A stretch of DNA of 19,112 nucleotides from Lautropia sp. SCN 70-15 (GCA_001724315.1 MEEC01000043.1:1-19112), one strand, 5' to 3'; shown: positions 1-6,772, numbered from the stretch's first letter. Translations and numbers: made by a program. Notes: generated from the letters alone by a model not told the origin.

Positions 1-1
1 G

Positions 2-1378
2 CTCGAGATGCTGCTGCTGAGCGCCGGCCGGCTGGCCGAAGCCGAGCCGCTGCTCGCCGCCCGGCTGGAGCGCGCGCGCACCGAAGGCGGCCTGCCCGAG
101 GCCTACGGCGGACTTCAGCGCGCGCTCGCCAGGGCGAGCGACCGCGCCGCCGCGCTGGCGATGCTCGAACGGCTGGCCACCGCCGACGCCGGCGTGCCGC
201 AGGCTCGCCTCGCCCTGGCCGCGCAGGCCGCGGCGGCCGGCGACGGCGCGCGCGCCGCCCTCGAGGCGAAGACCTCGGTGGAGCTCGCGCCCGAGGACGA
301 ATCGATCGCAGTGGCCGCCGCCCAGCACATCGCCGAAGGCGAGGCCCGGCCCGACGGCGCGATCGCGCTGCTCCAGGGCTTCGTCGCCCGCAAGCCCGAC
401 TCGCTCGAGGCGCGCTTCGCGCTGGCCAGGCTGCTCGCCTCGGCCGAGCGCAACGACGAGGCGCGGGCCCAGTTCGAGGCGGCGCTGAAACAGCAGCCGC
501 AGAACCCGGCCATCCTCTTCTCGCTGGCGCAGCTCGCCTGGCAGGCCAAGCAGCCCGAGGCCGCGGAGTCCTACCTGAAGCGCTACATCGAGCTGCCCGA
601 GACCGTCCAGCGCAACGACAACCCGGCCTGGCTCTTCCTCGGCCAGATCGCCGAGAGCGCCGGCCGGACCGACGAGGCGATCGCCCGCTACGCGAACGTG
701 CGGCGCGGCGAGCAGTTCATGCCGGCGCTGATCCGCCGCGCCCTGCTGGTCGCCCGCCAGGGCGGGCTCGACGACGCGCGCCAGCTGCTGCGCGAGACCA
801 CCGTGTCGACCAACCGCGAGCGGGTCCAGCTGATCTCCGCCGAGGCGCAGCTGCTGCGCGAGAGCCGCCGCTACGACGAGGCGCTCGCGTTTCTCGGCAA
901 GTCGCTCGAGCGCCTGCCGGAGAATCCGGACCTGCTCTACGACCACGCGATGGCCGCCGAGCGGGTCGACCGGCTCGACCTGATGGAAGGCAGCCTGCGC
1001 AAGCTGATGTCGCTTCGCCCCGACCACGCGCACGCCTACAACGCGCTCGGCTACACCTTCGCCGACCGGAACATCCGCCTCGAGGAGGCCCAGCAGCTGA
1101 TCGAGAAGGCGCTGGAGCTGCGCCCCGACGACGCCCACATCCTCGACAGCATGGGCTGGGTGCGCTACCGCCGGGGCGACCTGCCGGGCGCGATCGACTA
1201 TCTTCGCCGGGCCTGGCAGGCCAGCCCCGAGGCAGAGATCGCGATCCACCTGGGCGAGGTGCTGTGGGTGAGCGGCGAGCGCGACGAGGCCCGGCGCCTG
1301 TGGCGCGAAGCGCGCAAGCTCGAGCCCGACAGCGAAACCCTGCGCGACACGCTGGCGCGGCTGGGGGCCGAACTGTGA
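2..1378 (+). CDS. Tetratricopeptide-repeat protein, 5' end cut by the window edge
   Basis: The frame is open from the left edge: two codons (Leu-Glu) precede the first ATG at position 8, and 458 residues are visible. The start is therefore probably outside the window. The protein is almost all helical TPR units, seen as recurring patterns such as ALxxxPxNPxxxxxLAxLA and the C-terminal stretch around residues 355-400, with 'NALGYTFAD' and 'DSMGWVRYRRGD'. That C-terminal signature is typical of the TPR protein found just upstream of lolB in betaproteobacteria. TPR arrays mediate protein-protein contacts, and no catalytic motif is visible. An N-terminal signal peptide, if present, lies outside the window. 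The lolB start follows 13 bases after the stop, so the two are probably co-transcribed. The precise role is unknown. It could help envelope or lipoprotein assembly, but that rests only on its neighbour. Confidence 0.85.
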   Translation, partial: LEMLLLSAGRLAEAEPLLAARLERARTEGGLPEAYGGLQRALARASDRAAALAMLERLATADAGVPQARLALAAQAAAAGDGARAALEAKTSVELAPEDESIAVAAAQHIAEGEARPDGAIALLQGFVARKPDSLEARFALARLLASAERNDEARAQFEAALKQQPQNPAILFSLAQLAWQAKQPEAAESYLKRYIELPETVQRNDNPAWLFLGQIAESAGRTDEAIARYANVRRGEQFMPALIRRALLVARQGGLDDARQLLRETTVSTNRERVQLISAEAQLLRESRRYDEALAFLGKSLERLPENPDLLYDHAMAAERVDRLDLMEGSLRKLMSLRPDHAHAYNALGYTFADRNIRLEEAQQLIEKALELRPDDAHILDSMGWVRYRRGDLPGAIDYLRRAWQASPEAEIAIHLGEVLWVSGERDEARRLWREARKLEPDSETLRDTLARLGAEL

Positions 1379-1391
1379 GGGGCGCCCCGCG

Positions 1392-1973
1392 ATGACCGGC
1401 CGACGGGCCGCGCTCGGCTGGCTGGCCGCGCTGCCGCTGTTCGCGGCCGGCTGCGCCACGCCCGGCTCGCCGCCCGCGCCGCTGCCGGCGTCCTTCGAAC
1501 CCAGCCGATGGGCCGGGCGCTTCGCGGTCACGATGACCGAGCCCGGCGCCGAGCCGCGAGTGGAGCGCGCGAGCGGCCGCTTCGTCATCGAGTCCCGGCC
1601 CGGCGCAACGCTGCTCGAACTGTTCTCCCCGCTCGGCCAGACCATGGCAACCGCCTCGCTGCAGGGCGACCGCGCCGAGCTGCTCACCTCCGAGGGGCGG
1701 CGTTACGAGGCCGCATCGGCCGAGGATCTCACCGAGCAGGTCTTCGGCTGGCGAATGCCGGTGGGCGACCTGCCCCGCTGGCTGCGCGGGCGTCTCGCCA
1801 ACCCCAGCGAGACCTCGGACGGTCGCCCGGCGGCCGGCACCGAGCGCGGCTGGGCCATCCGGCTCGACGACTGGCGCCCGGCCGGCCCCGCGCGCCTGAA
1901 CCTGGACTGGCCTGCCGCCCCGAACGGCAGGCTCGAGATCAACCTGAAGCTGATCGTCGACGACGCCTCCTGA
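1392..1973 (+). CDS. lolB: Outer-membrane lipoprotein insertion protein LolB
   Basis: The 193-residue product begins with a lipoprotein signal peptide: RR near the start, a hydrophobic stretch, and a lipobox ending FAAGC with the lipidated Cys at residue 21. The rest fits LolB, the outer-membrane receptor that takes lipoproteins from periplasmic LolA and inserts them into the inner leaflet of the outer membrane. Supporting stretches are 'RWAGRFAVTM' near residue 40, 'LELFSPLGQTMATA' near 75-88 and the C-terminal 'LEINLKLIVDD'. The length is normal for the family. The -3 lipobox residue is Ala rather than the common Leu, which is tolerated. A GAGGGG stretch at 1377-1382 serves as ribosome binding site and overlaps the end of the TPR gene. 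ispE starts 12 bases downstream, giving the conserved betaproteobacterial pair lolB-ispE. Confidence 0.93.
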   Translation: MTGRRAALGWLAALPLFAAGCATPGSPPAPLPASFEPSRWAGRFAVTMTEPGAEPRVERASGRFVIESRPGATLLELFSPLGQTMATASLQGDRAELLTSEGRRYEAASAEDLTEQVFGWRMPVGDLPRWLRGRLANPSETSDGRPAAGTERGWAIRLDDWRPAGPARLNLDWPAAPNGRLEINLKLIVDDAS

Positions 1974-1985
1974 GCGCGCCCTTCC

Positions 1986-2900
1986 ATGATCGAAGAACTG
2001 CGCAACCTTCCCGCCCCGGCCAAGCTGAACCTGTTCCTGCACGTCACCGGGCGACGGCACGACGGCTACCACCTGCTCGAGACCGTCTTCGACATGGTCG
2101 ATCTCTGCGACCGGCTCACGCTGCGGGTGCGCAACGACGGGGCGCTGATCCGTCGCGACACGCTGCCGGGCGTCACGCCGGAGCAGGACCTCCCGGTGCG
2201 CGCCGCGCGCCTGCTGGCCGAGGAAACCGATTGCCGGCTCGGGGTGGACATCGCCATCGACAAGCGCATCCCGATGGGCGCCGGCCTGGGCGGCGGCAGC
2301 TCCGACGCCGCCACGATGCTGCTCGGGCTCAACCGCCTGTGGGACCTTCGCCTGACCCGACGCCAGCTGATGCGGCTCGCCGTCCGGCTCGGCGCCGACG
2401 TGCCCTTCTTCGTGTTCGGGCGCACCGCCTACGCCACCGGGATCGGCGAGAAGCTGCAGGCCCTGCCGCTGCCGCCGGCGCTTCACGTGATCGTCGTCCC
2501 GCCGGTCCCGGTCTCCACCGCGGGCGTGTTCTCGGCGCCCGGTTTGACACGCGACACGAAACCCCTCACAATCTCAGGTCTTTCGCGAGAGAGTTCCGCT
2601 CGTCGCGGAAGAAACGACCTGGAGCCGGTCGTCTGCGCTGCCAATCCGGCGGTGGCAGCGGCGCTTTCGGCTCTCGGGCAGGCTGCCAAGCATGTCGGTC
2701 TCGATGCCGGTTCGGCTCGAATGACAGGCTCCGGATCCTGCGTGTTTCTTCCGGTACCCGACGAATCGGTCGCGGCCTCGATCCAGCAGGATCTGTCGCG
2801 GCGCCGGAACGGCTCGGCCGAGCCGATCGGAGACGTCGTCGTCGCCCGCTCGCTGGCCAGGCATCCGCTCTCGGACTGGGCTTTTGCCCCGGGTGACTGA
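1986..2900 (+). CDS. ispE: 4-diphosphocytidyl-2-C-methyl-D-erythritol kinase
   Basis: IspE phosphorylates CDP-methylerythritol at the 2-position using ATP, in the cytosolic MEP pathway to isoprenoid precursors. The 304-residue protein shows the GHMP-kinase hallmarks. 'PAPAKLNLFLHV' near residues 9-20 carries the active-site Lys13. The phosphate-binding motif 'PMGAGLGGGSSDAA' lies at 96-109. The catalytic Asp is Asp138 in 'GADVPFF', and the third GHMP motif 'MTGSGSCVF' is at 246-254. Length is close to the family norm of about 285-300. It follows lolB by 12 bases, although the ribosome binding site is weak. From about 2550 to 2790 the codon texture changes to less GC-rich third positions (for example ACG AAA, TCA GGT CTT, AGT). 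This differs from the flanking sequence, and a promoter-like TTGACA sits inside it. Confidence 0.95.
   Translation: MIEELRNLPAPAKLNLFLHVTGRRHDGYHLLETVFDMVDLCDRLTLRVRNDGALIRRDTLPGVTPEQDLPVRAARLLAEETDCRLGVDIAIDKRIPMGAGLGGGSSDAATMLLGLNRLWDLRLTRRQLMRLAVRLGADVPFFVFGRTAYATGIGEKLQALPLPPALHVIVVPPVPVSTAGVFSAPGLTRDTKPLTISGLSRESSARRGRNDLEPVVCAANPAVAAALSALGQAAKHVGLDAGSARMTGSGSCVFLPVPDESVAASIQQDLSRRRNGSAEPIGDVVVARSLARHPLSDWAFAPGD
2544..2572 (+). promoter_or_regulatory. Possible internal promoter in ispE
   Basis: A perfect -35 hexamer TTGACA (2544-2549) is followed after exactly 17 bases by CACAAT (2567-2572). The latter keeps the two most important -10 bases, A at position 2 and T at position 6. It lies in an unusually AT-rich patch of ispE, about 370 bases upstream of tRNA-Gln and prs. 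It could supply a promoter for that unit independent of the TPR-lolB-ispE operon. Chance occurrence cannot be excluded. Confidence 0.35.
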
Positions 2901-2902
2901 AA

Positions 2903-2918
2903 CCGGCCGTCAGGCCGG
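2903..2918 (+). other. Short GC hairpin between ispE and tRNA-Gln
   Basis: CCGGCC (2903-2908) and GGCCGG (2913-2918) form a perfect 6-bp stem with a GTCA loop, starting two bases after the ispE stop codon. No T tract follows, so it is not a standard intrinsic terminator. It may mark the 3' end of, or a processing site in, a transcript running into the tRNA. Confidence 0.45.
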
Positions 2919-2943
2919 CGAATGCCACCCGCGGTCAGAATGC

Positions 2944-3020
2944 TGGGGAGTAGCCAAGTTGGTTAAGGCACCGGATTTTGATTCCGGCATGCGAGGGTTC
3001 GAATCCTTCCTCCCCAGCCA
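2944..3020 (+). tRNA. tRNA-Gln (anticodon TTG)
   Basis: A full cloverleaf can be drawn. The acceptor stem pairs TGGGGAG (2944-2950) with CTCCCCA (3010-3016). The D arm is GCC AAGTTGGTTAA GGC. The anticodon stem pairs CCGGA with TCCGG around the loop TTTTGAT, with anticodon TTG at 2978-2980, reading glutamine CAA and wobble CAG. The T arm is GAGGG TTCGAAT CCTTC. The discriminator is G3017 and the terminal CCA (3018-3020) is genome-encoded. The position between ispE and prs is conserved in betaproteobacteria. The gap to the most upstream prs start is only 24 bases, so tRNA and prs probably share a transcript that is cut by RNases. Confidence 0.97.
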
Positions 3021-3044
3021 CCTCTCAAAAACCTCGAGTCGACC

Positions 3045-4028
3045 ATGCTTCACGGTTACCGTCGTAACGCCGACGTCGTGAGTCCGGAAGGTCTGATGAT
3101 CTTCACGGGCAACGCCAACCCGAAACTGGCGGCCGAGGTCGCGAAGCACCTCCAGCTCCAGCTGGGCCGCGCCACCGTCGCACGCTTCTCCGACGGCGAG
3201 GTCAATGTCGAGATCCTCGAGAACGTCCGCGGGAAAGACGTCTTCGTGCTGCAGCCCACCTGCGCGCCCACGAACGACAACCTGATGGAGCTGATCCTGA
3301 TGGTCGACGCGCTCAAGCGCTCGTCGGCCGGCCGGATCACCGCCGCGGTGCCCTACTTCGGCTATGCCCGCCAGGACCGCCGGGTGCGCTCGATGCGCGT
3401 CGCGATCAGCGCCAAGGTGGTCGCGAACATGCTCGAGACCGCGGGCGTCGACCGCGTGCTGACCATGGACCTGCACGCCGACCAGATCCAGGGCTTTTTC
3501 GACATCCCGGTCGACAACATCTACGCCGCGCCGCTGCTGCTGGCCGACGTGCACCAGCAGCAGTTCGACGACGTGCTGGTGGTCTCGCCCGACGTGGGCG
3601 GCGTGGTGCGCGCCCGCGCGCTGGCCAAGCGGCTCGATTGCGACCTGGCCATCATCGACAAGCGCCGGCCCAAGGCCAACGTGGCCGAGGTGATGAACAT
3701 CATCGGCGACGTCGCCGGCCGCACCTGCGTGATCATGGACGACATCGTCGACACCGCGAATACGCTGGTCAAGGGCGCCGCGGCGCTCAAGGCGCACGGC
3801 GCCAAGCGGGTGATCGCCTACTGCACGCACGCGGTGCTGTCGGGCGGCGCGATCGCCCGGATCGGCGACCCGGCCCTCGACGAGCTGGTCGTCGTCGACA
3901 CGATCCCGCTGTCCGATGCCGCGCGCGAGTGCGGCAAGATCCGCCAGCTGTCCTGCGCGCAACTGATGGCCGAGACCATCCTGCGGATCAACCGCGCGGA
4001 CTCGGTGTCCTCGCTCTTCGTTGACTGA
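3045..4028 (+). CDS. prs: Ribose-phosphate pyrophosphokinase
   Basis: The enzyme makes phosphoribosyl pyrophosphate from ribose 5-phosphate and ATP, feeding purine, pyrimidine, His, Trp and NAD synthesis in the cytosol. Numbered from 3045 (327 residues), the catalytic flexible loop 'YARQDRR' is at 107-113, the metal-binding 'DLHADQIQGFF' at 142-152, 'SPDVGGVVRAR' at 181-191, and the PRPP loop 'VIMDDIVDTANT' at 229-240. The start is uncertain and the longest form is given. The family usually has only about 8 residues before 'LMIFTGNANP', which fits GTG at 3078 (316 residues). ATG at 3096 is preceded by a good GGAAGG (3086-3091). The 3045 ATG has no clear ribosome binding site, so one of the two inner starts is likely. 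'RRVRSMRVAISAK' differs from the usual 'RRPRSARVAISAK' at two places. Confidence 0.95.
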   Translation: MLHGYRRNADVVSPEGLMIFTGNANPKLAAEVAKHLQLQLGRATVARFSDGEVNVEILENVRGKDVFVLQPTCAPTNDNLMELILMVDALKRSSAGRITAAVPYFGYARQDRRVRSMRVAISAKVVANMLETAGVDRVLTMDLHADQIQGFFDIPVDNIYAAPLLLADVHQQQFDDVLVVSPDVGGVVRARALAKRLDCDLAIIDKRRPKANVAEVMNIIGDVAGRTCVIMDDIVDTANTLVKGAAALKAHGAKRVIAYCTHAVLSGGAIARIGDPALDELVVVDTIPLSDAARECGKIRQLSCAQLMAETILRINRADSVSSLFVD

Positions 4029-4052
4029 TTCCCGGCGATCGCGGCGGGCCCC

Positions 4053-4085
4053 CGGGCGGGGCCTGAGCGACCGCTCCCGTTTTTT
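4053..4085 (+). terminator. Candidate weak terminator after prs
   Basis: CGGGCGG (4053-4059) can pair with CCG and CCCG (4071-4073, 4076-4079), with a two-base bulge and an 11-base loop. Six T residues follow directly (4080-4085). The stem is imperfect but the T run is clear, and it lies 24 bases after the prs stop. It may give partial termination before rplY. Confidence 0.45.
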
Positions 4086-4088
4086 GGC

Positions 4089-4113
4089 GTCCGGCGCCTC
4101 ATGGCTGCCGGAC
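4089..4113. repeat. 7-bp inverted repeat in the prs-rplY gap
   Basis: GTCCGGC (4089-4095) and GCCGGAC (4107-4113) are perfect inverted repeats separated by 11 bases. They lie in the putative leader of rplY, about 60 bases before its start. It could be a leader hairpin. No known ribosomal-protein binding structure was recognised. Confidence 0.35.
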
Positions 4114-4174
4114 AATTCGAGACGCCCCGTCGTTCTGGTCGCGGACCCGGGGCAAACATTGAAAGGAAATGACG

Positions 4175-4768
4175 ATGAAAGTCGTTGCAACATCCCGCAA
4201 GGAGCAGGGTTCGAGTGCGAGCCGCCGCCTGCGCCGTGCCGGTCAGGTCCCCGGAATCGTCTACGGCGGGAACGTCGAGCCGACCGCGGTCGCGATCGAG
4301 CACAATCCGCTGTATCACTCGCTGCGCGTCGAGGCCTTCCACTCGTCGATCCTCGACATGGAGCTCGACGGCAAGACCGAGCAGGTCCTGCTGCGCGATG
4401 TCCAGTGGCACCCGTACAAGCCGGTGGTCATGCACATCGATTTCCAGCGCGTCGCCGCCGGCGAGAAGATCACCGTGAAGGTGCCGCTGCACTTCGTGAA
4501 CCAGGAGATCTCCCCGGCGGTCAAGCTGTCGGCGGCGATCGTCGGCCACGTGGTCAACGAGATCGAGATCACCTGCCTGCCGAAGGACCTGCCGAGCTTC
4601 ATCGAGGTCGACCTGTCGAACCTGGAAACCACCCAGACCGTCCACGCCAACGACATCAAGCTGCCGGCCGGCGTGAGCCTGGCCCAGCACGGCGGCGAGA
4701 ACCCCGCCATCGTGACCGTCACCGTCCCGGCTGGCGCCAAGGGCGAGGAAGGCGAGGAAGCGAAGTAA
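4175..4768 (+). CDS. rplY: 50S ribosomal protein L25, long (Ctc) form
   Basis: L25 binds 5S rRNA in the large ribosomal subunit. This 197-residue product is the long Ctc-type form with an N-terminal 5S-binding domain of about 95 residues ('RRLRRAGQVPGIVYGG', 'QWHPYKPVVMHIDFQRV') and a C-terminal beta domain ('NEIEITCLPKDLPSFIEVDLS', shown in part). It ends in a Lys/Glu-rich tail 'GAKGEEGEEAK'. The start at 4175 is chosen over the in-frame ATG at 4169 because AGGA (4164-4167) is spaced 7 bases from 4175 but only 1 base from 4169, and the family begins 'MKVVA'. It follows prs as is usual in betaproteobacteria. A series of stem-loops with a good terminator follows. Confidence 0.95.
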   Translation: MKVVATSRKEQGSSASRRLRRAGQVPGIVYGGNVEPTAVAIEHNPLYHSLRVEAFHSSILDMELDGKTEQVLLRDVQWHPYKPVVMHIDFQRVAAGEKITVKVPLHFVNQEISPAVKLSAAIVGHVVNEIEITCLPKDLPSFIEVDLSNLETTQTVHANDIKLPAGVSLAQHGGENPAIVTVTVPAGAKGEEGEEAK

Positions 4769-4781
4769 TCCGGAACCTGCA

Positions 4782-4809
4782 CGGCCGGCGCTGCTCGCGC
4801 AACCGGCCG
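4782..4809. repeat. 7-bp inverted repeat downstream of rplY
   Basis: CGGCCGG (4782-4788) and CCGGCCG (4803-4809) form a perfect 7-bp stem with a 14-base loop, starting 13 bases after the rplY stop. No T tract follows. It is the first of three successive stem-loops in this gap. Confidence 0.5.
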
Positions 4810-4848
4810 CGCAACACGGAAAATGGCGCCGCCGGCACGGGGCGCATG

Positions 4849-4894
4849 GGGCCTGTTCACACTACGATCGTCCCTGCGTAGTGTGAACAGGCCC
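4849..4894. repeat. Perfect 18-bp palindrome, 10-base loop
   Basis: The arm GGGCCTGTTCACACTACG (4849-4866) is repeated as its exact reverse complement at 4877-4894, around the loop at 4867-4876. Eighteen perfect pairs over mixed sequence far exceed chance in this window, and no second copy was seen here. The element ends three bases before the left arm of a rho-independent terminator. It resembles an intergenic palindromic repeat or the fold-back remnant of a small non-autonomous element. Family assignment would need comparison with other genomes. Confidence 0.8.
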
Positions 4895-4897
4895 TCG

Positions 4898-4923
4898 GGG
4901 CCCGGCTTGTTCCGGGCCCTTTT
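4898..4923 (+). terminator. Rho-independent terminator after rplY
   Basis: GGGCCCGG (4898-4905) pairs perfectly with CCGGGCCC (4912-4919) around the loop CTTGTT, and TTTT (4920-4923) follows. This is a standard intrinsic terminator for the prs-rplY transcript. It lies only 11 bases before the start codon of the following transporter gene, so that gene and pth would need read-through or a promoter not evident here. Confidence 0.8.
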
Positions 4924-4934
4924 CATTTGGACCG

Positions 4935-6165
4935 ATGATGAACCCTGAAGCAGACCGACTCTGGCGCGGGCCGCGCTGGGCGCTGGCCGCCCTGCTCGCC
5001 ACGCTGGGCATGCTCGGGCCGTTCTCGATCGACACCTACCTGCCGGCCTTCTCCGGCATCGCGGCCTCGATCGGCGCGACGCCGGTCGAGATGCAGCAGA
5101 CGCTGTCCGCCTACCTGTTCGGCTTCGCGCTGATGAACCTCTTCCACGGGGCGCTTTCGGACAGCTTCGGCAGGCGTCCGGTGGTGCTGGTCGCGGTCGC
5201 GGTCTTCGCGGCCGCGTCGGTCGGCTGCGCGCTCGCCTCCGGCATCGGGCAGCTGGTCTTCTTCCGCACGCTGCAGGGACTCTCGGCCGGCGCCGGCATG
5301 GACACGATCGCCGGCGCGCTGGCCGCCGAGAAGGCCGCCCGCCGACGCCCAGCGCGTGATGTCGCAGGTCACGATCTACTTCGGCGTGGCGCCGGCGATC
5401 GCGCCGATCATCGGCGGCTGGCTGTTCGTGCACGCGGACTGGCACGCGATCTTCTGGTTCCTGGCGGCGATCGCCGGGGCGCTGTGGCTGTCGGTCTGGC
5501 GCTTCCTGCCCGAGACCCTGCACCCCAGCCAGAAGCAGCCCTTCGAGGCCGGCCACCTGTTCCGCGGCTACCTGCAGTTGGGCGCCGACCCGCGCTTCAT
5601 CCTGCTGGCGCTGGCCAGCGGCGTGCCCTTCAACGGGCTCTTCCTCTACGTGCTGTCGGCGCCGGCCTTCCTGGGCGGGCACCTGGGGCTGGGCCCCACC
5701 GAGTTCTTCTGGTTCTTCGTGCTCACGATCAGCGGGATCATGGGCGGCGCCTGGGTCAGCGGGCGCATGGCGGGGCGAATCCCGAGGCGGCGCCAGGTGC
5801 GCCACGGCTTCGTCATCATGTTCGCGATGGCCGGCGTCAACCTGGCCGCGAACCTGCTGTTCGACCCCCACGTGTCCTGGGCGCTGATCCCGATCGCGCT
5901 GTTTGCCTTCGGCTGGTCGCTGAACGTGCCGGTGGTCACGCTGATGGTGCTGGACCTCTACCCGGCCCGGCGCGGCATGGCTTCCTCGCTGCAGTCCTTC
6001 GTGGCCAGCGCGGCCAACGGCGTGGTGGCCGGCGTCATCGCGCCGATGGTCATGCACTCGACCGTGGCCATGGCCTGGATGGCGCTGGCGATGCTGGGCG
6101 TCGGGCTCGGCGCCTGGCTCTGGCTCCGGCACCGCTGGCCGGACACGATCCGCTTCGAGGGTTGA
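4935..6165 (+). pseudogene. Bcr/CflA-type MFS efflux transporter, frameshifted
   Basis: The family consists of 12-helix inner-membrane drug:H+ antiporters. The N-terminal part (from ATG 4935 or 4938, about 133 residues) has 'GPFSIDTYLPAF', 'QQTLSAYLFGFAL', the loop motif 'GALSDSFGRRPV' and 'FFRTLQGLSAGAGM'. The remaining helices continue in another frame from about 5341 ('ADAQRVMSQVTIYFG', 'APIIGGWL', 'FLPETL', 'GMASSLQSFVASAANG') to the TGA at 6163-6165. Removing one C from the CCC at 5338-5340 joins the two as '...EKAAADAQRVMSQ', so a single-base insertion explains the break. Just before it, the usual 'VGRAIVRD' segment reads 'IAGALAAEK', losing conserved Arg residues, which suggests decay beyond one indel. 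The gene separates rplY from pth, which normally adjoin, and lies 1 base before the pth start. A sequencing error remains possible. Confidence 0.82.
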
Positions 6166-6166
6166 A

Positions 6167-6754
6167 ATGAACGGAATACGAATGATCGTGGGCCTCGGCA
6201 ACCCCGGGCCCGAGCACGAAGAGGACCGGCACAACGCCGGCTTCTGGTTCGTGGAGGCCGTGGCCCGCGCCCACGGCGGGAGCTTCTCGAACGAAACGAA
6301 GTTCTTCGGCCGGGTCGCCCGCGCGCGCATCGGCCACGAGCAGGTCTGGCTGCTCGAGCCCACGACCTACATGAACCGGTCCGGCCTCGCGGTGGCCGCG
6401 CTGGCAGGCTTCTACCGGATCGCGCCCGAGCAGATCCTGGTCGCGCACGACGAGCTCGACCTGCTGCCCGGCCAGGTCAAGCTCAAGCAAGGCGGCGGCA
6501 GCGCAGGCCACAACGGCCTGAAGGACATCACCGCGAAGCTGGGCGGGCCCGGCTTCTGGCGCCTGCGCCTGGGCATCGGCCATCCGCGCAGCCTGCAGCT
6601 GAACCAGCAGGTGGCCGACTTCGTGCTGCACCGGCCCAGCCGCGAAGACCGGCAGGCGATCGACGAGCAGATCGACCGGGCGCTGGCTTGCCTGCCCGAC
6701 GCGGTGGCCGGGCACTTCGAGGCGGCCACGATGAAGCTGCACACCCGGGGGTGA
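6167..6754 (+). CDS. pth: Peptidyl-tRNA hydrolase
   Basis: Pth releases tRNA from peptidyl-tRNA that drops off ribosomes, an essential cytosolic recycling step. The 195-residue protein has 'IVGLGNPGPEHE' with Asn12, 'RHNAGFWFV' with the catalytic His22, 'PTTYMNRSG' with Asn70, 'HDELDLLPG' with Asp95 and 'GGSAGHNGLKD' with Asn116. These correspond to Escherichia coli Asn10, His20, Asn68, Asp93 and Asn114 with a constant offset of two. The start at 6167 is supported by GAGGG (6157-6161) at 5-base spacing. An in-frame ATG at 6182 lacks such support. The ribosome binding site lies inside the end of the broken transporter gene. The stop codon sits in the loop of a strong hairpin, next to a convergent gene. 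Confidence 0.96.
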   Translation: MNGIRMIVGLGNPGPEHEEDRHNAGFWFVEAVARAHGGSFSNETKFFGRVARARIGHEQVWLLEPTTYMNRSGLAVAALAGFYRIAPEQILVAHDELDLLPGQVKLKQGGGSAGHNGLKDITAKLGGPGFWRLRLGIGHPRSLQLNQQVADFVLHRPSREDRQAIDEQIDRALACLPDAVAGHFEAATMKLHTRG

Positions 6755-6763
6755 GCCCCCGGG
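6744..6763. other. Hairpin with the pth stop codon in its loop
   Basis: CCCGGGGG (6744-6751) and CCCCCGGG (6756-6763) form a perfect 8-bp all-GC stem. The tetraloop TGAG contains the pth stop codon (6752-6754). No T tract follows on either strand. It lies at the junction of two convergent genes with only 18 bases between them. It may block read-through or protect 3' ends in both directions. Confidence 0.6.
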
Positions 6764-6772
6764 CCGAGCCCC

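Noticed and set aside
717..2486. Long antisense open frame over the TPR gene, lolB and ispE
   Set aside because: Low-complexity Arg/Gly/Ala-rich translation with no motif. It mirrors real genes in high-GC DNA.
2944..3020. tRNA-Gln as an attachment site for an integrated element
   Set aside because: No integrase, no repeated tRNA 3' end was seen in the window, and the flanking order is the conserved betaproteobacterial one.
2884..3081. Small + strand frame running through tRNA-Gln
   Set aside because: Its translation consists of the ispE end, the tRNA and the prs leader. The tRNA cloverleaf explains the sequence.
2910..4193. Long antisense open frame over tRNA-Gln and prs
   Set aside because: It spans a clear tRNA and a conserved gene on the other strand. 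Its His/Asp/Val-rich composition is typical of reverse-frame shadows.
4856..4884. Promoter inside the 18-bp palindrome for the transporter gene
   Set aside because: TTCACA-N17-TAGTGT has a poor -10 (three matches). The hexamers arise from the palindrome symmetry and lie before a terminator.
4315..6363. 682-residue antisense open frame over rplY, the transporter and pth
   Set aside because: No recognisable domain, and it covers three well-supported genes or remnants on the + strand.
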